Assembly: GCF_020271745.1 (NCBI RefSeq) | Contig: NZ_CP084296.1 | Coordinates: forward strand, 124,001-188,000 | Origin: Providencia alcalifaciens | GTDB taxonomy: Bacteria > Pseudomonadota > Gammaproteobacteria > Enterobacterales > Enterobacteriaceae | Length of the DNA: 64,000 nt | Reading direction: 5' to 3' | Shown here: in pieces, positions 51,658-63,695 of the stretch | Numbering within the stretch: the stretch's first letter is position 1 | Layout of the letters: every line of letters starts with the position of its first letter | The notes under the pieces: model-generated | Seen by the model: the letters and a program-made list of their open reading frames with translations, nothing else | What the model was told of the DNA's origin: nothing | Databases searched by the model: none | Position numbers and translations under genes: made by a program

Positions 51658-52290
51658 TTTTAACTCCACTAAATATATTTATCATTTTTAATTAATGAAC
51701 ATGATCCATCAAAGCAATATTGACGAAAAATATAAAATCATTAAATATTATTTTTAAAACAACTTATACATGATAAGTTATTTCGCTTTCCCTGCATTTA
51801 TTAAAACGACGCTTCTATTCTTTTTGCCCATAAATTAGAATCGAGGTATAGATATCATCATAAAATGCAAATATTCATCAATGTAATGAGTGCGTGTAAC
51901 TTATTAAAGCCAGCATCATTCCGATAAAAATAATAAAACAAATTCAAGAATAAATCATAATAAATCTCTTCTATAAACGCGCTTGAATCTCATTATCAGA
52001 TTAATTTTTAATTATTTATTTATTAGATAATTAACCTTATTTGAAGCATAACCCCAATCAATACCAATGAAGATTCTTATCTAACCTCTGCATACTTTCA
52101 TTACATAAACATAATAAAAATCATTACGTTATAAAAAAATCATTATGTCATTAATTTTTAGACGAAATTTTAACCTGATTTTTACTGCCTAATATAGACA
52201 AAAACATCATAAAAATTATAAATATCAGACGCAAACTCCAATAATCGATAAGAACTCACTTTCACGCTTTTAGCACTTAAAAAATTAAGT
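51658..52290. other. AT-rich leuO-leuL control region
   Basis: About 630 bp with no gene visible. It is among the most AT-rich parts of the window, dense in A and T tracts. In E. coli and Salmonella the equivalent interval carries H-NS and LeuO sites that silence and activate leuO; the same is plausible here but no specific site was proven. Confidence 0.5.
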
Positions 52291-52319
52291 TTGACATCAT
52301 TATTGAAATCACGTATCAA
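52291..52319 (+). promoter_or_regulatory. leu operon promoter
   Basis: TTGACA at 52291-52296 and TATCAA at 52314-52319 with 17-bp spacing, 42 bp upstream of the leader peptide start. Confidence 0.8.
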
Positions 52320-52360
52320 TAAATACAGATTATTTGAAATTCAAAGAGAGCCAGTTATCC

Positions 52361-52438
52361 ATGATATTTTCTATCCGCCTACTAAGCCTACTACTACTCG
52401 CAGTCAATTTGCGCGGTATGCTTATGGATGGAAAGTAA
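52361..52438 (+). CDS. leuL: leu operon leader peptide
   Basis: A 25-codon peptide (MIFSIRLLSLLLLAVNLRGM and five more) with eight leucines. Six of them fall in codons 7-13 as CTA CTA AGC CTA CTA CTA CTC, mostly the rare CTA codon. Stalling of the ribosome here when charged leucine tRNA is scarce is the classical attenuation mechanism for leuABCD; the intrinsic terminator follows 27 bp after the stop. The sequence differs from E. coli LeuL but shares length, leucine cluster and place. An AGAGAG ribosome site lies upstream at rather long spacing. Confidence 0.9.
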   Translation: MIFSIRLLSLLLLAVNLRGMLMDGK

Positions 52439-52464
52439 CACAAATACTGTCCACAAACATAAAG

Positions 52465-52491
52465 AAGCCCGCGCAACCAGCGGGTTTTTTT
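52465..52491 (+). terminator. leu attenuator
   Basis: CCCGC (52468-52472) pairs with GCGGG (52480-52484), extended by A-U and G-U pairs, followed by seven T. It lies between leuL and leuA, as required for transcription attenuation. Confidence 0.88.
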
Positions 52492-52563
52492 ATGCCTGCG
52501 GCTAGATGGGAATCCAAGAAACAAAATTAAAAACAACAAAATTTAGTCTATGAGGAACGCATT

Positions 52564-55238
<2,675 letters not shown>

Positions 55239-55239
55239 C

Positions 55240-56643
55240 ATGTCGAAGACTTTATACCAAAAATTATATGACGCTCACGTTGTCCGTGAAGTTGAAAACG
55301 AAATCCCTTTAATTTATATCGATCGCCATCTGGTACATGAGGTGACTTCACCGCAAGCGTTTGATGGTTTAAGAACCAAAAATCGCCCGTTGCATCAACC
55401 AAGCAAAACATTTGCAACCATGGATCATAACGTGTCAACGCAGACTAAAGACATCAATGCCTGCGGTGATATGGCACGAATTCAGATGCAAGAATTAATG
55501 AAAAACTGCGAAGAATTCGGCGTGACTTTATATGATTTAAACCACCCATATCAAGGTATTGTCCATGTTATGGGACCAGAGCAAGGCATCACTTTACCTG
55601 GTACAACTATCGTTTGTGGTGACTCTCATACTGCCACTCACGGTGCATTCGGCGCATTAGCCTTTGGGATTGGGACGTCCGAAGTTGAACACGTCATGGC
55701 AACCCAAACCTTGAAACAAGCGCGAGCCAAGACCATGAAAATTGAAGTGGTGGGTAAAGCGCCTGCGGGGATCACGGCAAAAGATATCGTCTTAGCCATC
55801 ATAGGCACGACGGGTAGTGCAGGTGGAACGGGCTATATTGTTGAATTCTGCGGTGACGCGATTGAAGATTTGAGTATGGAAGGTCGCATGACCGTCTGTA
55901 ATATGGCAATTGAGTTAGGTGCTAAAGCCGGCATTATCGCCCCCGATGAAACCACCTTTAATTATATGAAAGGTCGCCAATTTGCACCGAAAGGTCAAGA
56001 TTGGGATGATGCTGTCGCGTATTGGAAAACGTTAAAAACCGATGATGATGCGAAGTTCGACAAAGTGATCACCCTCCAAGCCGAGACGATTGCACCGCAA
56101 GTGACTTGGGGAACCAACCCGGGGCAAGTGATCGCCATTAACCAGCCGATCCCGGCACCAGAATCTTTTGCTGACCCCGTCGAACGCGCTTCTGCGGAAA
56201 AAGCCTTGGCGTATATGGGATTGGAATCTGGTATTAAGTTATCTGACGTGAAGATTGATAAAGTCTTTATTGGCTCTTGCACTAACTCACGCATTGAAGA
56301 TTTACGCGCTGCTGCTGCCATTGCCAAAGGTAAAAAAGTTGCGTCTGGCGTACAAGCCATTGTGGTACCAGGTTCAGGTCCTGTTAAAGCCCAAGCGGAG
56401 CAAGAAGGTTTGGATAAAATCTTTATGGATGCCGGTTTTGAATGGCGCTTACCGGGCTGTTCAATGTGCTTAGCAATGAACAACGACCGTTTGAATCCAG
56501 GAGAACGCTGCGCATCCACCAGCAACCGTAACTTTGAAGGTCGTCAAGGCCGTGCGGGTCGCACCCACTTAGTCAGCCCTGCAATGGCTGCTGCCGCAGC
56601 GATTAACGGTCATTTTGCTGATGTTCGTGACATTCAAATCTAA
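55240..56643 (+). CDS. leuC: 3-isopropylmalate dehydratase, large subunit
   Basis: [4Fe-4S] subunit of isopropylmalate isomerase, partnered with LeuD. 467 residues from the ATG at 55240 ([20 protein letters not shown], as in E. coli); upstream in-frame codons lie inside leuB and were rejected. Cluster ligands appear in [17 protein letters not shown] and [40 protein letters not shown] is also conserved. Confidence 0.98.
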   Translation: MSKTLYQKLYDAHVVREVENEIPLIYIDRHLVHEVTSPQAFDGLRTKNRPLHQPSKTFATMDHNVSTQTKDINACGDMARIQMQELMKNCEEFGVTLYDLNHPYQGIVHVMGPEQGITLPGTTIVCGDSHTATHGAFGALAFGIGTSEVEHVMATQTLKQARAKTMKIEVVGKAPAGITAKDIVLAIIGTTGSAGGTGYIVEFCGDAIEDLSMEGRMTVCNMAIELGAKAGIIAPDETTFNYMKGRQFAPKGQDWDDAVAYWKTLKTDDDAKFDKVITLQAETIAPQVTWGTNPGQVIAINQPIPAPESFADPVERASAEKALAYMGLESGIKLSDVKIDKVFIGSCTNSRIEDLRAAAAIAKGKKVASGVQAIVVPGSGPVKAQAEQEGLDKIFMDAGFEWRLPGCSMCLAMNNDRLNPGERCASTSNRNFEGRQGRAGRTHLVSPAMAAAAAINGHFADVRDIQI

Positions 56644-56654
56644 AGGAGAAAACC

Positions 56655-57257
56655 ATGGATAAGTTTATTAAGCATGTTGGGATTGTTGCCCCTTTAGATG
56701 CCGCAAACGTCGACACCGATGCCATTATTCCAAAACAATTTTTGCAGAAAGTGACGCGCACAGGCTTTGGTCAGCACTTATTTAATGACTGGCGTTTTTT
56801 AGATGATAAAGGCCAGCAACCTAACCCTGATTTTGTCTTGAACAAACCTGTATTTAAAGGCGCTAGCATTCTGTTAGCCCGTGAAAACTTTGGTTGCGGT
56901 TCATCTCGCGAACACGCGCCGTGGGCATTGACCGATTTCGGTATCCAAGTGGTTATTGCGCCAAGTTTCGCCGATATTTTTTATGGTAACTCGTTTAACA
57001 ATCAGCTGTTGCCAATCAAATTAAGCGAACAGCAAGTGGATGAGATGTTCAACTATGTAAACAGCCACGAAGGTTGCCAGTTTACTGTCGATTTAGAAGC
57101 GCAAACCGTCACCGCAGGCGACAAAGTGTATACTTTCGAGATTGACAGCTTCCGCCGTCATTGCATGATGAATGGCTTAGACAGCATCGGTTTGACATTA
57201 CAGCACGTTGACCAAATCAAAGATTACGAGCAAAAGCTCCCCGCCTTTATGAATTAA
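56655..57257 (+). CDS. leuD: 3-isopropylmalate dehydratase, small subunit
   Basis: Swivel-domain subunit that completes the isomerase active site with LeuC. 200 residues with [20 protein letters not shown] at the N-terminus, the [19 protein letters not shown] substrate-binding loop and [20 protein letters not shown] near the end. AGGAGA precedes the start. Last gene of the operon, with an intrinsic terminator directly downstream. Confidence 0.98.
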   Translation: MDKFIKHVGIVAPLDAANVDTDAIIPKQFLQKVTRTGFGQHLFNDWRFLDDKGQQPNPDFVLNKPVFKGASILLARENFGCGSSREHAPWALTDFGIQVVIAPSFADIFYGNSFNNQLLPIKLSEQQVDEMFNYVNSHEGCQFTVDLEAQTVTAGDKVYTFEIDSFRRHCMMNGLDSIGLTLQHVDQIKDYEQKLPAFMN

Positions 57258-57262
57258 TCTCC

Positions 57263-57284
57263 AGCCCACTCCGGTGGGCTTTTT
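57263..57284 (+). terminator. leuABCD terminator
   Basis: AGCCCAC (57263-57269) pairs with GTGGGCT (57274-57280), followed by TTTTTC. Confidence 0.88.
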
Positions 57285-57464
57285 CTTGCGTGTTTATACG
57301 TATAAAAGTGGAACTCAATTCCAGTAAACCACACCTACCAATAAATCCTTCCCCATTAATTCTTAATATGCAATTATTCAATTAATTACCCATTTATATT
57401 TTTCAAAATAGTTCGCGTTGTGACAAGGCGACAAGCAATCACAACCACAGCGTGAAATATGAAG

Positions 57465-57575
57465 AAAAAAGAAAAGCCAGCGAATGCTGGCTGGTAAACA
57501 TATACCATTACTCAATAAAGGGGGAGTAAACCTGCAATAGACAGGTTAATAGAGCTACTTACTGCCCACTATTAT
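57465..57575 (-). ncRNA. sgrS: SgrS-like small RNA, short form without sgrT (5' end uncertain)
   Basis: Divergent from sgrR, where sgrS lies in E. coli. On the minus strand TGAGTAATGGTAT (57502-57514) matches the ptsG-pairing core TGAGTATTGGTGT of E. coli SgrS. It is followed at similar distance by the stem AGCCAGC/GCTGGCT (57475-57492) and a U-rich tail (57465-57474), the expected Hfq-binding terminator. An upstream stem AACCTG/CAGGTT is also present. The expected role is repression of ptsG mRNA during sugar-phosphate stress. The likely length, about 110 nt, is half that of E. coli SgrS (227 nt), and no SgrT reading frame fits. The 5' end is placed near 57575 only by the AT-rich promoter-like sequence around 57576-57607. 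Confidence 0.7.
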
Positions 57576-57629
57576 CTACGGAATATAGGATATTAAAATT
57601 GATGCAATTTATTCTGGAGTTCCTCTTTT

Positions 57630-59306
57630 ATGTCTAATTCTCGATTACAAACGCAATTTGTACGTTTGTGGCAACACTTTCAGGGAAAAAACACTAAAAC
57701 CACATTGCAAGATATTGCCGATATTTTGTTTTGCTCTCGCCGTCATGTTCGCACCCTGCTCAATAATATGCAGTCCCATGGCTGGCTCAGTTGGCAAGCA
57801 GAAGCAGGACGCGGTAAACGCTCCATATTAAGCTTTCATATCAATGGATTAAAACTACAACAAGCGCAAGCTGAACAGCTTTTAAAAGAAGAGAGTATTG
57901 AAAAACTCGTGGCGCTCGTTGGCGATAAAGAGACTATCCGCCAAATGGTCTTATCCGAGCTCGAGCGCAGCTATCGACAAGGTAAGAACTTACTGCGTAT
58001 CATTTATTATCGTGATTTTCCCAATTTACTTCCCGGCACCCCAATGCGCCGCTCTGAAATCCACTTAATGAGTCAAATATTTAATGGATTAACTCACTTA
58101 AATGAGGAAAAAGGGGAAGTGGAAGATGGTATAGCTCACCACTGGCAAGCTATTAACGAGCAACATTGGCGCTTTTATTTACGTCCGGCTATCTATTTCC
58201 ATCATGGACGTGAAATGCAAGTGGAGGATATTATCCACTCTCTCCTGCGCCTAAAGCAGTGCTGGCCACTGTTTTCACATATTCACTCAGTCACCTCTTC
58301 GCAACCTTATGTGATTGATGTCCATCTTAGCCACCCTGACACGCAATTTCCTTGGTTACTTGGCAGCCCACATGCCGCCATTCTCCCGAAAGAATGGGAA
58401 ACCATCAACGGCTTTAGTCAACGCCCTATTGGTACAGGTCCTTATGAAGTAGAAACCAACATCCCGCAAAAACTCACCATCAGTGCTTTTGATCGCTATT
58501 TTGGCTATCGCGCCTTATTGGATGAAGTGACCATTTGGGTGGTTCCCGAACTTTCTGAGCAGATGGTGTGCACCACATTAAAAATGGATGGTGATAAACG
58601 CCACAATGGCTCTCTCGAAAGCCGCATGGAGGAAGGTTGTTATTTTCTGTTATTCGATCAACGCTCCAATATTTCTCAACGGGAAGATGTGCGTAAATGG
58701 CTATGCAGCTTTTTAACCCCCGTCAACCTACTGGCACACTGTGACCCCTTCTATCAACGCCACTGGGCGCCAGCTTATGGGTTACTGCTTCATTGGTATC
58801 ACAGTAAAATGCTTTCCCAGCGCACCAAACCTGATGACTTAACTGAGCTAACTGTCACCTTTTACCGCCATCATCATGAATTCTATGCCATCAGTCACAT
58901 CATGAAGCGAGTCTTAGAGACCCAAGGAGTGGAGCTTAAAATTAACATCGTTGATTATGATGATTGGTTTAATGGGGATGCTAAGAGCGATATCTGGCTC
59001 TCCACTGCCAACTTTTATAAGCCTCTTGAATTCTCAATCTTTGCCACTTTGTACGAAATGCCGCTATTGCGCCAATGTTTGAGGAAAACCCTCGATGAAG
59101 AGTTACAACTGTGGCGCCAGCAAAAATTGGATGTGGAATCTTGGTGTGAAAGCTTGATTGATTCCCAAGTTTTTCACCCAATTTTTCATCACTGGCTAGA
59201 ACTACAAGGACAAAGAACGATGCGGGGTGTTCGTATGAATACCTTTGGCTGGTTTGACTTTAAATCAGCTTGGTTTAAGCCAACTGAGGATAATACACAG
59301 AATTGA
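57630..59306 (+). CDS. sgrR: SgrR, activator of the sugar-phosphate stress sRNA
   Basis: Transcription factor that activates sgrS during glucose-phosphate stress. 558 residues: N-terminal winged HTH of the SgrR_N type (LQDIADILFCSRRHVRTLLN, then MQSHGWLSWQAEAGRGKRS) and a C-terminal periplasmic solute-binding (SBP_bac_5) domain from about residue 160, adapted to a cytoplasmic sensor role. GGAG lies ten bases ahead of the ATG. Adjacent divergent sgrS supports the assignment; setA, downstream of sgrR in some species, is not present. Confidence 0.94.
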   Translation: MSNSRLQTQFVRLWQHFQGKNTKTTLQDIADILFCSRRHVRTLLNNMQSHGWLSWQAEAGRGKRSILSFHINGLKLQQAQAEQLLKEESIEKLVALVGDKETIRQMVLSELERSYRQGKNLLRIIYYRDFPNLLPGTPMRRSEIHLMSQIFNGLTHLNEEKGEVEDGIAHHWQAINEQHWRFYLRPAIYFHHGREMQVEDIIHSLLRLKQCWPLFSHIHSVTSSQPYVIDVHLSHPDTQFPWLLGSPHAAILPKEWETINGFSQRPIGTGPYEVETNIPQKLTISAFDRYFGYRALLDEVTIWVVPELSEQMVCTTLKMDGDKRHNGSLESRMEEGCYFLLFDQRSNISQREDVRKWLCSFLTPVNLLAHCDPFYQRHWAPAYGLLLHWYHSKMLSQRTKPDDLTELTVTFYRHHHEFYAISHIMKRVLETQGVELKINIVDYDDWFNGDAKSDIWLSTANFYKPLEFSIFATLYEMPLLRQCLRKTLDEELQLWRQQKLDVESWCESLIDSQVFHPIFHHWLELQGQRTMRGVRMNTFGWFDFKSAWFKPTEDNTQN

Positions 59307-59874
59307 TGATAGTTATAAACAGTTGGGGTGAGTAAAATGGATTTTATTCACTTTTTCTGTGGATATCCATGTGAACAACCAGATAGTAATCAGGGTATAT
59401 CCCAACGGTTCATTTCTAACAAAAAATCATACTAAAAAATAAAACATTATAAATCATAGTAATAAATGGATTTCACATGAGATATCCACTGCCTGTTTCC
59501 CCACCTTTTTTTGTTAGGAGTTCAACTGAGCAAAGATCAATCAATGCATGTTTTATCCACAAGGAATGTACTTAACTTACCCACTTTTTGTGACGAGCTT
59601 CAATAAATGGCATTAGTCAAGGCTGTAAATGCACACAGTAATCGCAGTTTTTCACAGTTATCCAGAAATCCTGTGGATAACCTAGTGCATGATCCTGTGA
59701 TTATCTTGGGATGAAGTTGAATAACCCTAAATATTCATAATCTCCCCTGTGATTATTGTCTAATATCCATATATATATCATGAAGTTAAATACGGTGACT
59801 AAAAAGTGTTATACTCACCCTATCTTGCGATCATTTTATTGGTTATTTTTTATACAAAATAAATTTTATTGCCT
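59307..59874. other. sgrR-mutH spacer
   Basis: About 570 bp without a gene; it holds the DnaA-box cluster described separately and the mutH promoter at its right end. GATC sites occur at 59534 and 59691. Confidence 0.6.
59358..59756. promoter_or_regulatory. DnaA-box cluster, DARS2-like
   Basis: Two perfect DnaA boxes TTATCCACA in opposite orientation: 59553-59561 (plus) and 59672-59680 (minus). Near-consensus sites: TTATCCAGA 59658-59666 (plus, five bases from the minus box), ATATCCACA on the minus strand at 59358-59366, and ATAATCACA on the minus strand at 59696-59704 and 59748-59756. In E. coli the DnaA-reactivating sequence DARS2 lies in the intergenic region flanking mutH. Location plus facing DnaA boxes make this the probable counterpart. 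There is no dnaA, mnmG or AT-rich 13-mer array nearby, so it is not oriC. Confidence 0.65.
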
Positions 59875-60558
59875 ATGTCTTTTATACCGCCTTCACCTCC
59901 AGAAAACGAAACCGTCTTATTAGCTCGAGCGCAAGCCCTTGCTGGCTATACGCTTGGTGAGCTCGCGACTATCGCAGGTATCCCAATTCCACCCGACCTT
60001 AAACGAGATAAAGGCTGGGTCGGGACACTGTTAGAATATTTTTTAGGTGCGACCGCAGGCAGTAAAGCCGAACAGGATTTTGCAGATATTGGCGTGGAGC
60101 TTAAAACAATCCCAATCGATCACCATGGCGTACCATTAGAAACGACATTTGTCTCTGTCGCACCACTCACAGGCAATAGCGGTCTAACATGGGAAAATAG
60201 CCATGTCCGCCGCAAATTATCTCGCATTCTGTGGTTCCCGATTGAAGGTGAACGCCAAATTCCACTTGCCCAACGCCGTATTGCAAACCCTCTGATCTGG
60301 AGCCCTTCTGCGCTTGAAGAACAACTTTTACGCCAAGATTGGGAAGAATTAATGGATTTAATTGTGCTGGGAAAAGTCGAAACTATCACGGCTCGTCACG
60401 GACAAGTCCTACAAATTCGCCCCAAAGCGGCAAATAATCGAGCGCTAACCGAAGGTATTGGTGAATTTGGGCAACCAATAATGACATTACCGAGAGGTTT
60501 CTATTTAAAAAAAGATTTTACAGGTCCATTATTAGCGCGGCACTTTAACCTCAGTTAA
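59875..60558 (+). CDS. mutH: MutH, GATC-specific mismatch-repair endonuclease
   Basis: Nicks the unmethylated strand at hemimethylated GATC sites when activated by MutS/MutL. 227 residues (E. coli 229). The catalytic D-x6-E-x-K motif is in [11 protein letters not shown] (about residues 69-79); [28 protein letters not shown] and [20 protein letters not shown] are conserved. The ATG at 59875 is taken; a TTG two codons upstream also reads through, and no strong ribosome site is visible for either. Its presence implies Dam methylation in this organism. It is followed by ygdQ as in E. coli. Confidence 0.96.
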   Translation: MSFIPPSPPENETVLLARAQALAGYTLGELATIAGIPIPPDLKRDKGWVGTLLEYFLGATAGSKAEQDFADIGVELKTIPIDHHGVPLETTFVSVAPLTGNSGLTWENSHVRRKLSRILWFPIEGERQIPLAQRRIANPLIWSPSALEEQLLRQDWEELMDLIVLGKVETITARHGQVLQIRPKAANNRALTEGIGEFGQPIMTLPRGFYLKKDFTGPLLARHFNLS

Positions 60559-60619
60559 TCAGTCAAGGTATCGCCTGTGCCAAACAGACGATTTTTTATT
60601 CCATTTTTAAGGCAATAAG

Positions 60620-61348
60620 ATGTTTGAGTGGTTCTTAGATCCCCATGCTTGGATGGCATTGGCAACATTAACAATTTTGGAAGTCGTTCTGGGTATCGAC
60701 AATATTATTTTCTTAAGTATTGTCGTCAGCAAATTGCCCGCCCATCAACAAAATAGCGCCAGACGTATTGGGTTAATTGCAGCGATGGGTATGCGCTTGG
60801 CACTGTTAGCGTCCATTGCTTGGCTCGCGCGCCTCACGACCCCACTTTTCACATTAGCTGAACATACCGTTTCTGCCCGCGACTTAATTTTGTGTGCTGG
60901 TGGCTTATTCCTCATTTGGAAATCCAGTCAGGAGATTTTCGATACCATTGAAGGGGAAGACGATGAAGGAATAGCTCAGAAAAAAGTCACTTCATTCTGG
61001 GGGGCCATTATGCAAATCGCAATTTTAGATATTATCTTCAGCTTAGATTCGGTGATCACCGCCGTGGGACTATCTGACCATCTGTTTATTATGATGGCTG
61101 CGGTGATTATCGCGGTCATGATCATGATGTTCGCGGCGAAACCTATTGGTGATTTTGTGGAACGTTACCCTTCGATCAAAATTCTCGCACTCTCTTTCTT
61201 GATCCTTGTGGGCTTCACACTATTACTTGAGAGTGTTCAGGTACATGTTTCAAAAGGTTATATCTATTTTGCTATGTTCTTCTCCATGTCAGTGCAAATG
61301 CTCAATATTCTGCGCAGCAAAAAGTGGAAAATGAAAAACAAGCATTAA
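60620..61348 (+). CDS. ygdQ: TerC-family inner-membrane protein YgdQ
   Basis: Polytopic TerC-family protein of 242 residues with about seven membrane helices. Family motifs are LEVVLGIDNIIFLSIVVSKL with acidic residue in the first helix and MQIAILDIIFSLDSVITAVG in a central one; GDFVERYPSIKILALSFLIL follows. TerC proteins are linked to metal (manganese) efflux or membrane protein metalation; no specific role for YgdQ is established. The ATG has AAGG at suitable spacing. Neighbour of mutH as in E. coli. Confidence 0.9.
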   Translation: MFEWFLDPHAWMALATLTILEVVLGIDNIIFLSIVVSKLPAHQQNSARRIGLIAAMGMRLALLASIAWLARLTTPLFTLAEHTVSARDLILCAGGLFLIWKSSQEIFDTIEGEDDEGIAQKKVTSFWGAIMQIAILDIIFSLDSVITAVGLSDHLFIMMAAVIIAVMIMMFAAKPIGDFVERYPSIKILALSFLILVGFTLLLESVQVHVSKGYIYFAMFFSMSVQMLNILRSKKWKMKNKH

Positions 61349-61374
61349 ATGAAACATAAATAGTCATAGCCAGC

Positions 61375-61614
61375 TTAACGTAAGGCGTCCTTTGCTGCTG
61401 CAATCGCGCCTTCCACCGCTTTTTTAGCTTGAGGGCTGTTTTTCCAACAACTTGACCCCGTTAGTGCCGCGCCTGAAATTAAAATTTCATCATAAGAAGC
61501 TTCACTTAACTGCGCTAAAGACGAAAACCCCATTTGTTCTAATCGACTAATCACTGTTGGTCCAACTCCCTTCACCGCTAATAGAATTTGCTTTTCTGAG
61601 TCTGAAAATGGCAT
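61375..61614 (-). CDS. Small helix-hairpin-helix protein
   Basis: A 79-residue protein with one clear helix-hairpin-helix unit, AVKGVGPTVISRLEQMGFSS (residues 13-32), followed by LAQLSEASYDEIL and an Ala/Lys-rich tail. HhH units of this kind bind DNA backbone non-specifically; the fold resembles the C-terminal part of TfoX-like and DUF4332-like proteins. AAGGA precedes the ATG, and a small GGCTGT/ACAGCC hairpin (61628-61642) sits directly upstream of the ribosome site. Convergent with ygdQ. No specific function is claimed. Confidence 0.7.
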   Translation of the reverse strand: MPFSDSEKQILLAVKGVGPTVISRLEQMGFSSLAQLSEASYDEILISGAALTGSSCWKNSPQAKKAVEGAIAAAKDALR

Positions 61615-61830
61615 AAATTATCCTTTTGGCTGTAAAACAGCCGTAATTAAGCGTATATTTTGCAATTGGCCTATTTCTTAATTTAAAATTCTGAGCTATT
61701 TATAACAGGTTGAGTTACCTGCCCTACAAATCTGTTTTAGCAAATAGGAAATAACAACGGTAAAGTCATTGACGACTCGCGATAGAAACTAACATGTCGC
61801 ACTAAAAATTCTATCTTGTAGGTATTTATT

Positions 61831-62706
61831 ATGTATAGCAACAAAATATCCAATACTCGCCATATGTCGATGATATTATCTGATGGGCGCCTTTTGTGTT
61901 GGTATGAATCAGGTCCTGAACAGGGGTTCCCTGTGATTTTTTGTACTGGCGCAGGGATGAGCGGTACACTGGGCTTTGGCATTGACCGTCTTGAAGAGCT
62001 AAATATTCGCTTAATCACCCCAGAACGTGCCGGACTGGGTCAATCCACCTTTGATGAGCATAAATCCCTACAACGTTTTGCTCAAGATATCCAAGAACTT
62101 CTAAATGCTCAAAAACTGCCGTCATTTTCCGTTGTCGGTTTCTCTCAAGGTGCCGTTTTCGCCATGGCTCTCGCCTGCTACGCCTCTCCAGTTTCATTAT
62201 CGCTTGTGTCAGGGCAAGACCAATTTGAGTTTCCCGCAACCCGGGCACAATTAAAGCAAGATGTCATTAATATGCAGGAACAAGCCATTCATACCCCCGG
62301 TGCTTTATCGGAATGGCTGATGCGCAATGTGACCTCACAATGGTTACTGGCGTTTATTCTTAACTGTAGCGCAGAGATAGACCAGCAGGTTTATGGCGAA
62401 GAGAGTTTCTTAGCCGCTTACAGTGACTGTATGGAACGTGCGTTCATGCAAGGTAATCAAGGCTATGTTCAAGATCTCTTAGTCGCACTGCAGCATTGGC
62501 CGTTCAATCCTGAAGAGATCCACTGCCCTGTCGCGCTGTGGTATGGCGAGCAAGATGTGAGCACTGTGCATTCCCCTGATTTTGGTAAAACACTGGCTCA
62601 GCGTTTTCCTGATAGCGAACATTTTTTGTTCTCTCATGAAGGCAGCTCCGTTCTGTGGACACAGGCCTATTCCATTCTTGCCCAATTGAAACAACGCAGC
62701 CTTTAG
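61831..62706 (+). CDS. Alpha/beta hydrolase of unknown substrate
   Basis: Cytoplasmic alpha/beta-hydrolase fold protein of 291 residues without signal peptide. The nucleophile elbow is VVGFSQGAVFAMALA (Ser near residue 106), an acidic member is likely in WYGEQDVSTVHSP, and the histidine in LFSHEGSSVLW. The TPERAGLGQSTFDEHKSLQR segment corresponds to the loop after strand 4 in epoxide-hydrolase-like members. The substrate cannot be predicted from the sequence. ATG at 61831 is used; ATG at 61864 is an alternative. It converges on speB with a shared terminator. Confidence 0.8.
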   Translation: MYSNKISNTRHMSMILSDGRLLCWYESGPEQGFPVIFCTGAGMSGTLGFGIDRLEELNIRLITPERAGLGQSTFDEHKSLQRFAQDIQELLNAQKLPSFSVVGFSQGAVFAMALACYASPVSLSLVSGQDQFEFPATRAQLKQDVINMQEQAIHTPGALSEWLMRNVTSQWLLAFILNCSAEIDQQVYGEESFLAAYSDCMERAFMQGNQGYVQDLLVALQHWPFNPEEIHCPVALWYGEQDVSTVHSPDFGKTLAQRFPDSEHFLFSHEGSSVLWTQAYSILAQLKQRSL

Positions 62707-62710
62707 GTAT

Positions 62711-62742
62711 AAAAAAAGGAGCCCAATGAAACATTGGGCTCC
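62711..62742 (-). terminator. speB terminator, possibly bidirectional
   Basis: GGAGCCCAATG (62718-62728) and CATTGGGCTCC (62732-62742) form a perfect 11-bp stem with a 3-nt loop. On the minus strand seven U follow; on the plus strand only TTAAATA. Confidence 0.92.
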
Positions 62743-62761
62743 TTAAATAGCGGATTAAAAC

Positions 62762-63682
62762 TTATTTTTTAGATGCTTGGATATATAACAGTTCCAATGC
62801 AATCGTCGCTGCAGCTAATGCCGTAATTTCTGATTGGTCATAGGCTGGCGCGACTTCCACCACATCCATCCCAACAATATTCAGTGACTTAATGCCACGC
62901 AGCAGTTTTAAGGCTTTATCTGATGTTAACCCACCAATCACTGGCGTACCAGTTCCTGGCGCAAAGGCAGGATCCAGGCAGTCAATATCAAACGTCAGAT
63001 AAACCGGCATATCACCCACTATCTGTTTGATCTGAGCAACCATGTCATCCACACCACGATCATTCGCTTGAGCGGCATCCAATACCGTGAAACCGTTGTC
63101 AGAATCATGCTCAGTACGAATACCAATCTGCACAGAATGATTTGGGTCGATCAAACCTTCTTTTGGCGCATGATAGAACATGGTGCCGTGGTCATACAGA
63201 CTGCCATTACCGTATGTGTCAGTGTGCGCATCAAAATGCACTAACGCCATTTTACCGAAGTGCTTCGCGTGGGCGCGCAGTAATGGCAATGTCACAAAAT
63301 GGTCGCCACCAAACGTTAGACAACGTTTACCTGATTCCAGCAGTTTTTCAGTATGCGCTTGCAATTTGTCGCACATATCTTGCGCGTCACCGAATGCAAA
63401 CACCACATCACCGCAGTCAACCACGTTGAGTTTGTTCTTTAGTTTGAAATCCCATGGCCAACGATGACTTTCCCACGCTAAGTTTGTTGAAACTTGGCGA
63501 ATGGCCGCAGGCCCATGACGGCTACCTGCACGCCCAGAAGTTGCCATATCAAATGGAACACCCGTGATCACCCAATCAGCATCTGAGCTGTATGGTTGGA
63601 AATTTAACGGAAAACGTAAAAAACCAAATGCGTTTGAAACCAGTGAATTATCAACCTGATTTCCTAATGTGCTATTCATCAT
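62762..63682 (-). CDS. speB: Agmatinase
   Basis: Binuclear manganese ureohydrolase that converts agmatine to putrescine and urea. 306 residues, the E. coli length. Metal motifs are [22 protein letters not shown] and [18 protein letters not shown]; the N-terminal [20 protein letters not shown] matches E. coli SpeB. Of three possible starts (GTG 63685, ATG 63682, ATG 63679) I take 63682, six bases after AGGA. It follows speA by 13 bp, so the arginine-agmatine-putrescine route is encoded as one unit. Confidence 0.97.
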   Translation of the reverse strand: MMNSTLGNQVDNSLVSNAFGFLRFPLNFQPYSSDADWVITGVPFDMATSGRAGSRHGPAAIRQVSTNLAWESHRWPWDFKLKNKLNVVDCGDVVFAFGDAQDMCDKLQAHTEKLLESGKRCLTFGGDHFVTLPLLRAHAKHFGKMALVHFDAHTDTYGNGSLYDHGTMFYHAPKEGLIDPNHSVQIGIRTEHDSDNGFTVLDAAQANDRGVDDMVAQIKQIVGDMPVYLTFDIDCLDPAFAPGTGTPVIGGLTSDKALKLLRGIKSLNIVGMDVVEVAPAYDQSEITALAAATIALELLYIQASKK

Positions 63683-63695
63683 CACTGTTCCTTAA

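Noticed and set aside
55995-56525. 176-codon minus-strand frame opposite leuC
   Set aside because: Antisense to conserved leuC; composition only mirrors leuC codons.
59358-59756. Chromosomal origin of replication
   Set aside because: DnaA boxes are present, but there is no AT-rich 13-mer array, few GATC sites, and no dnaA, mnmG or mioC; a DARS2-like site fits better.
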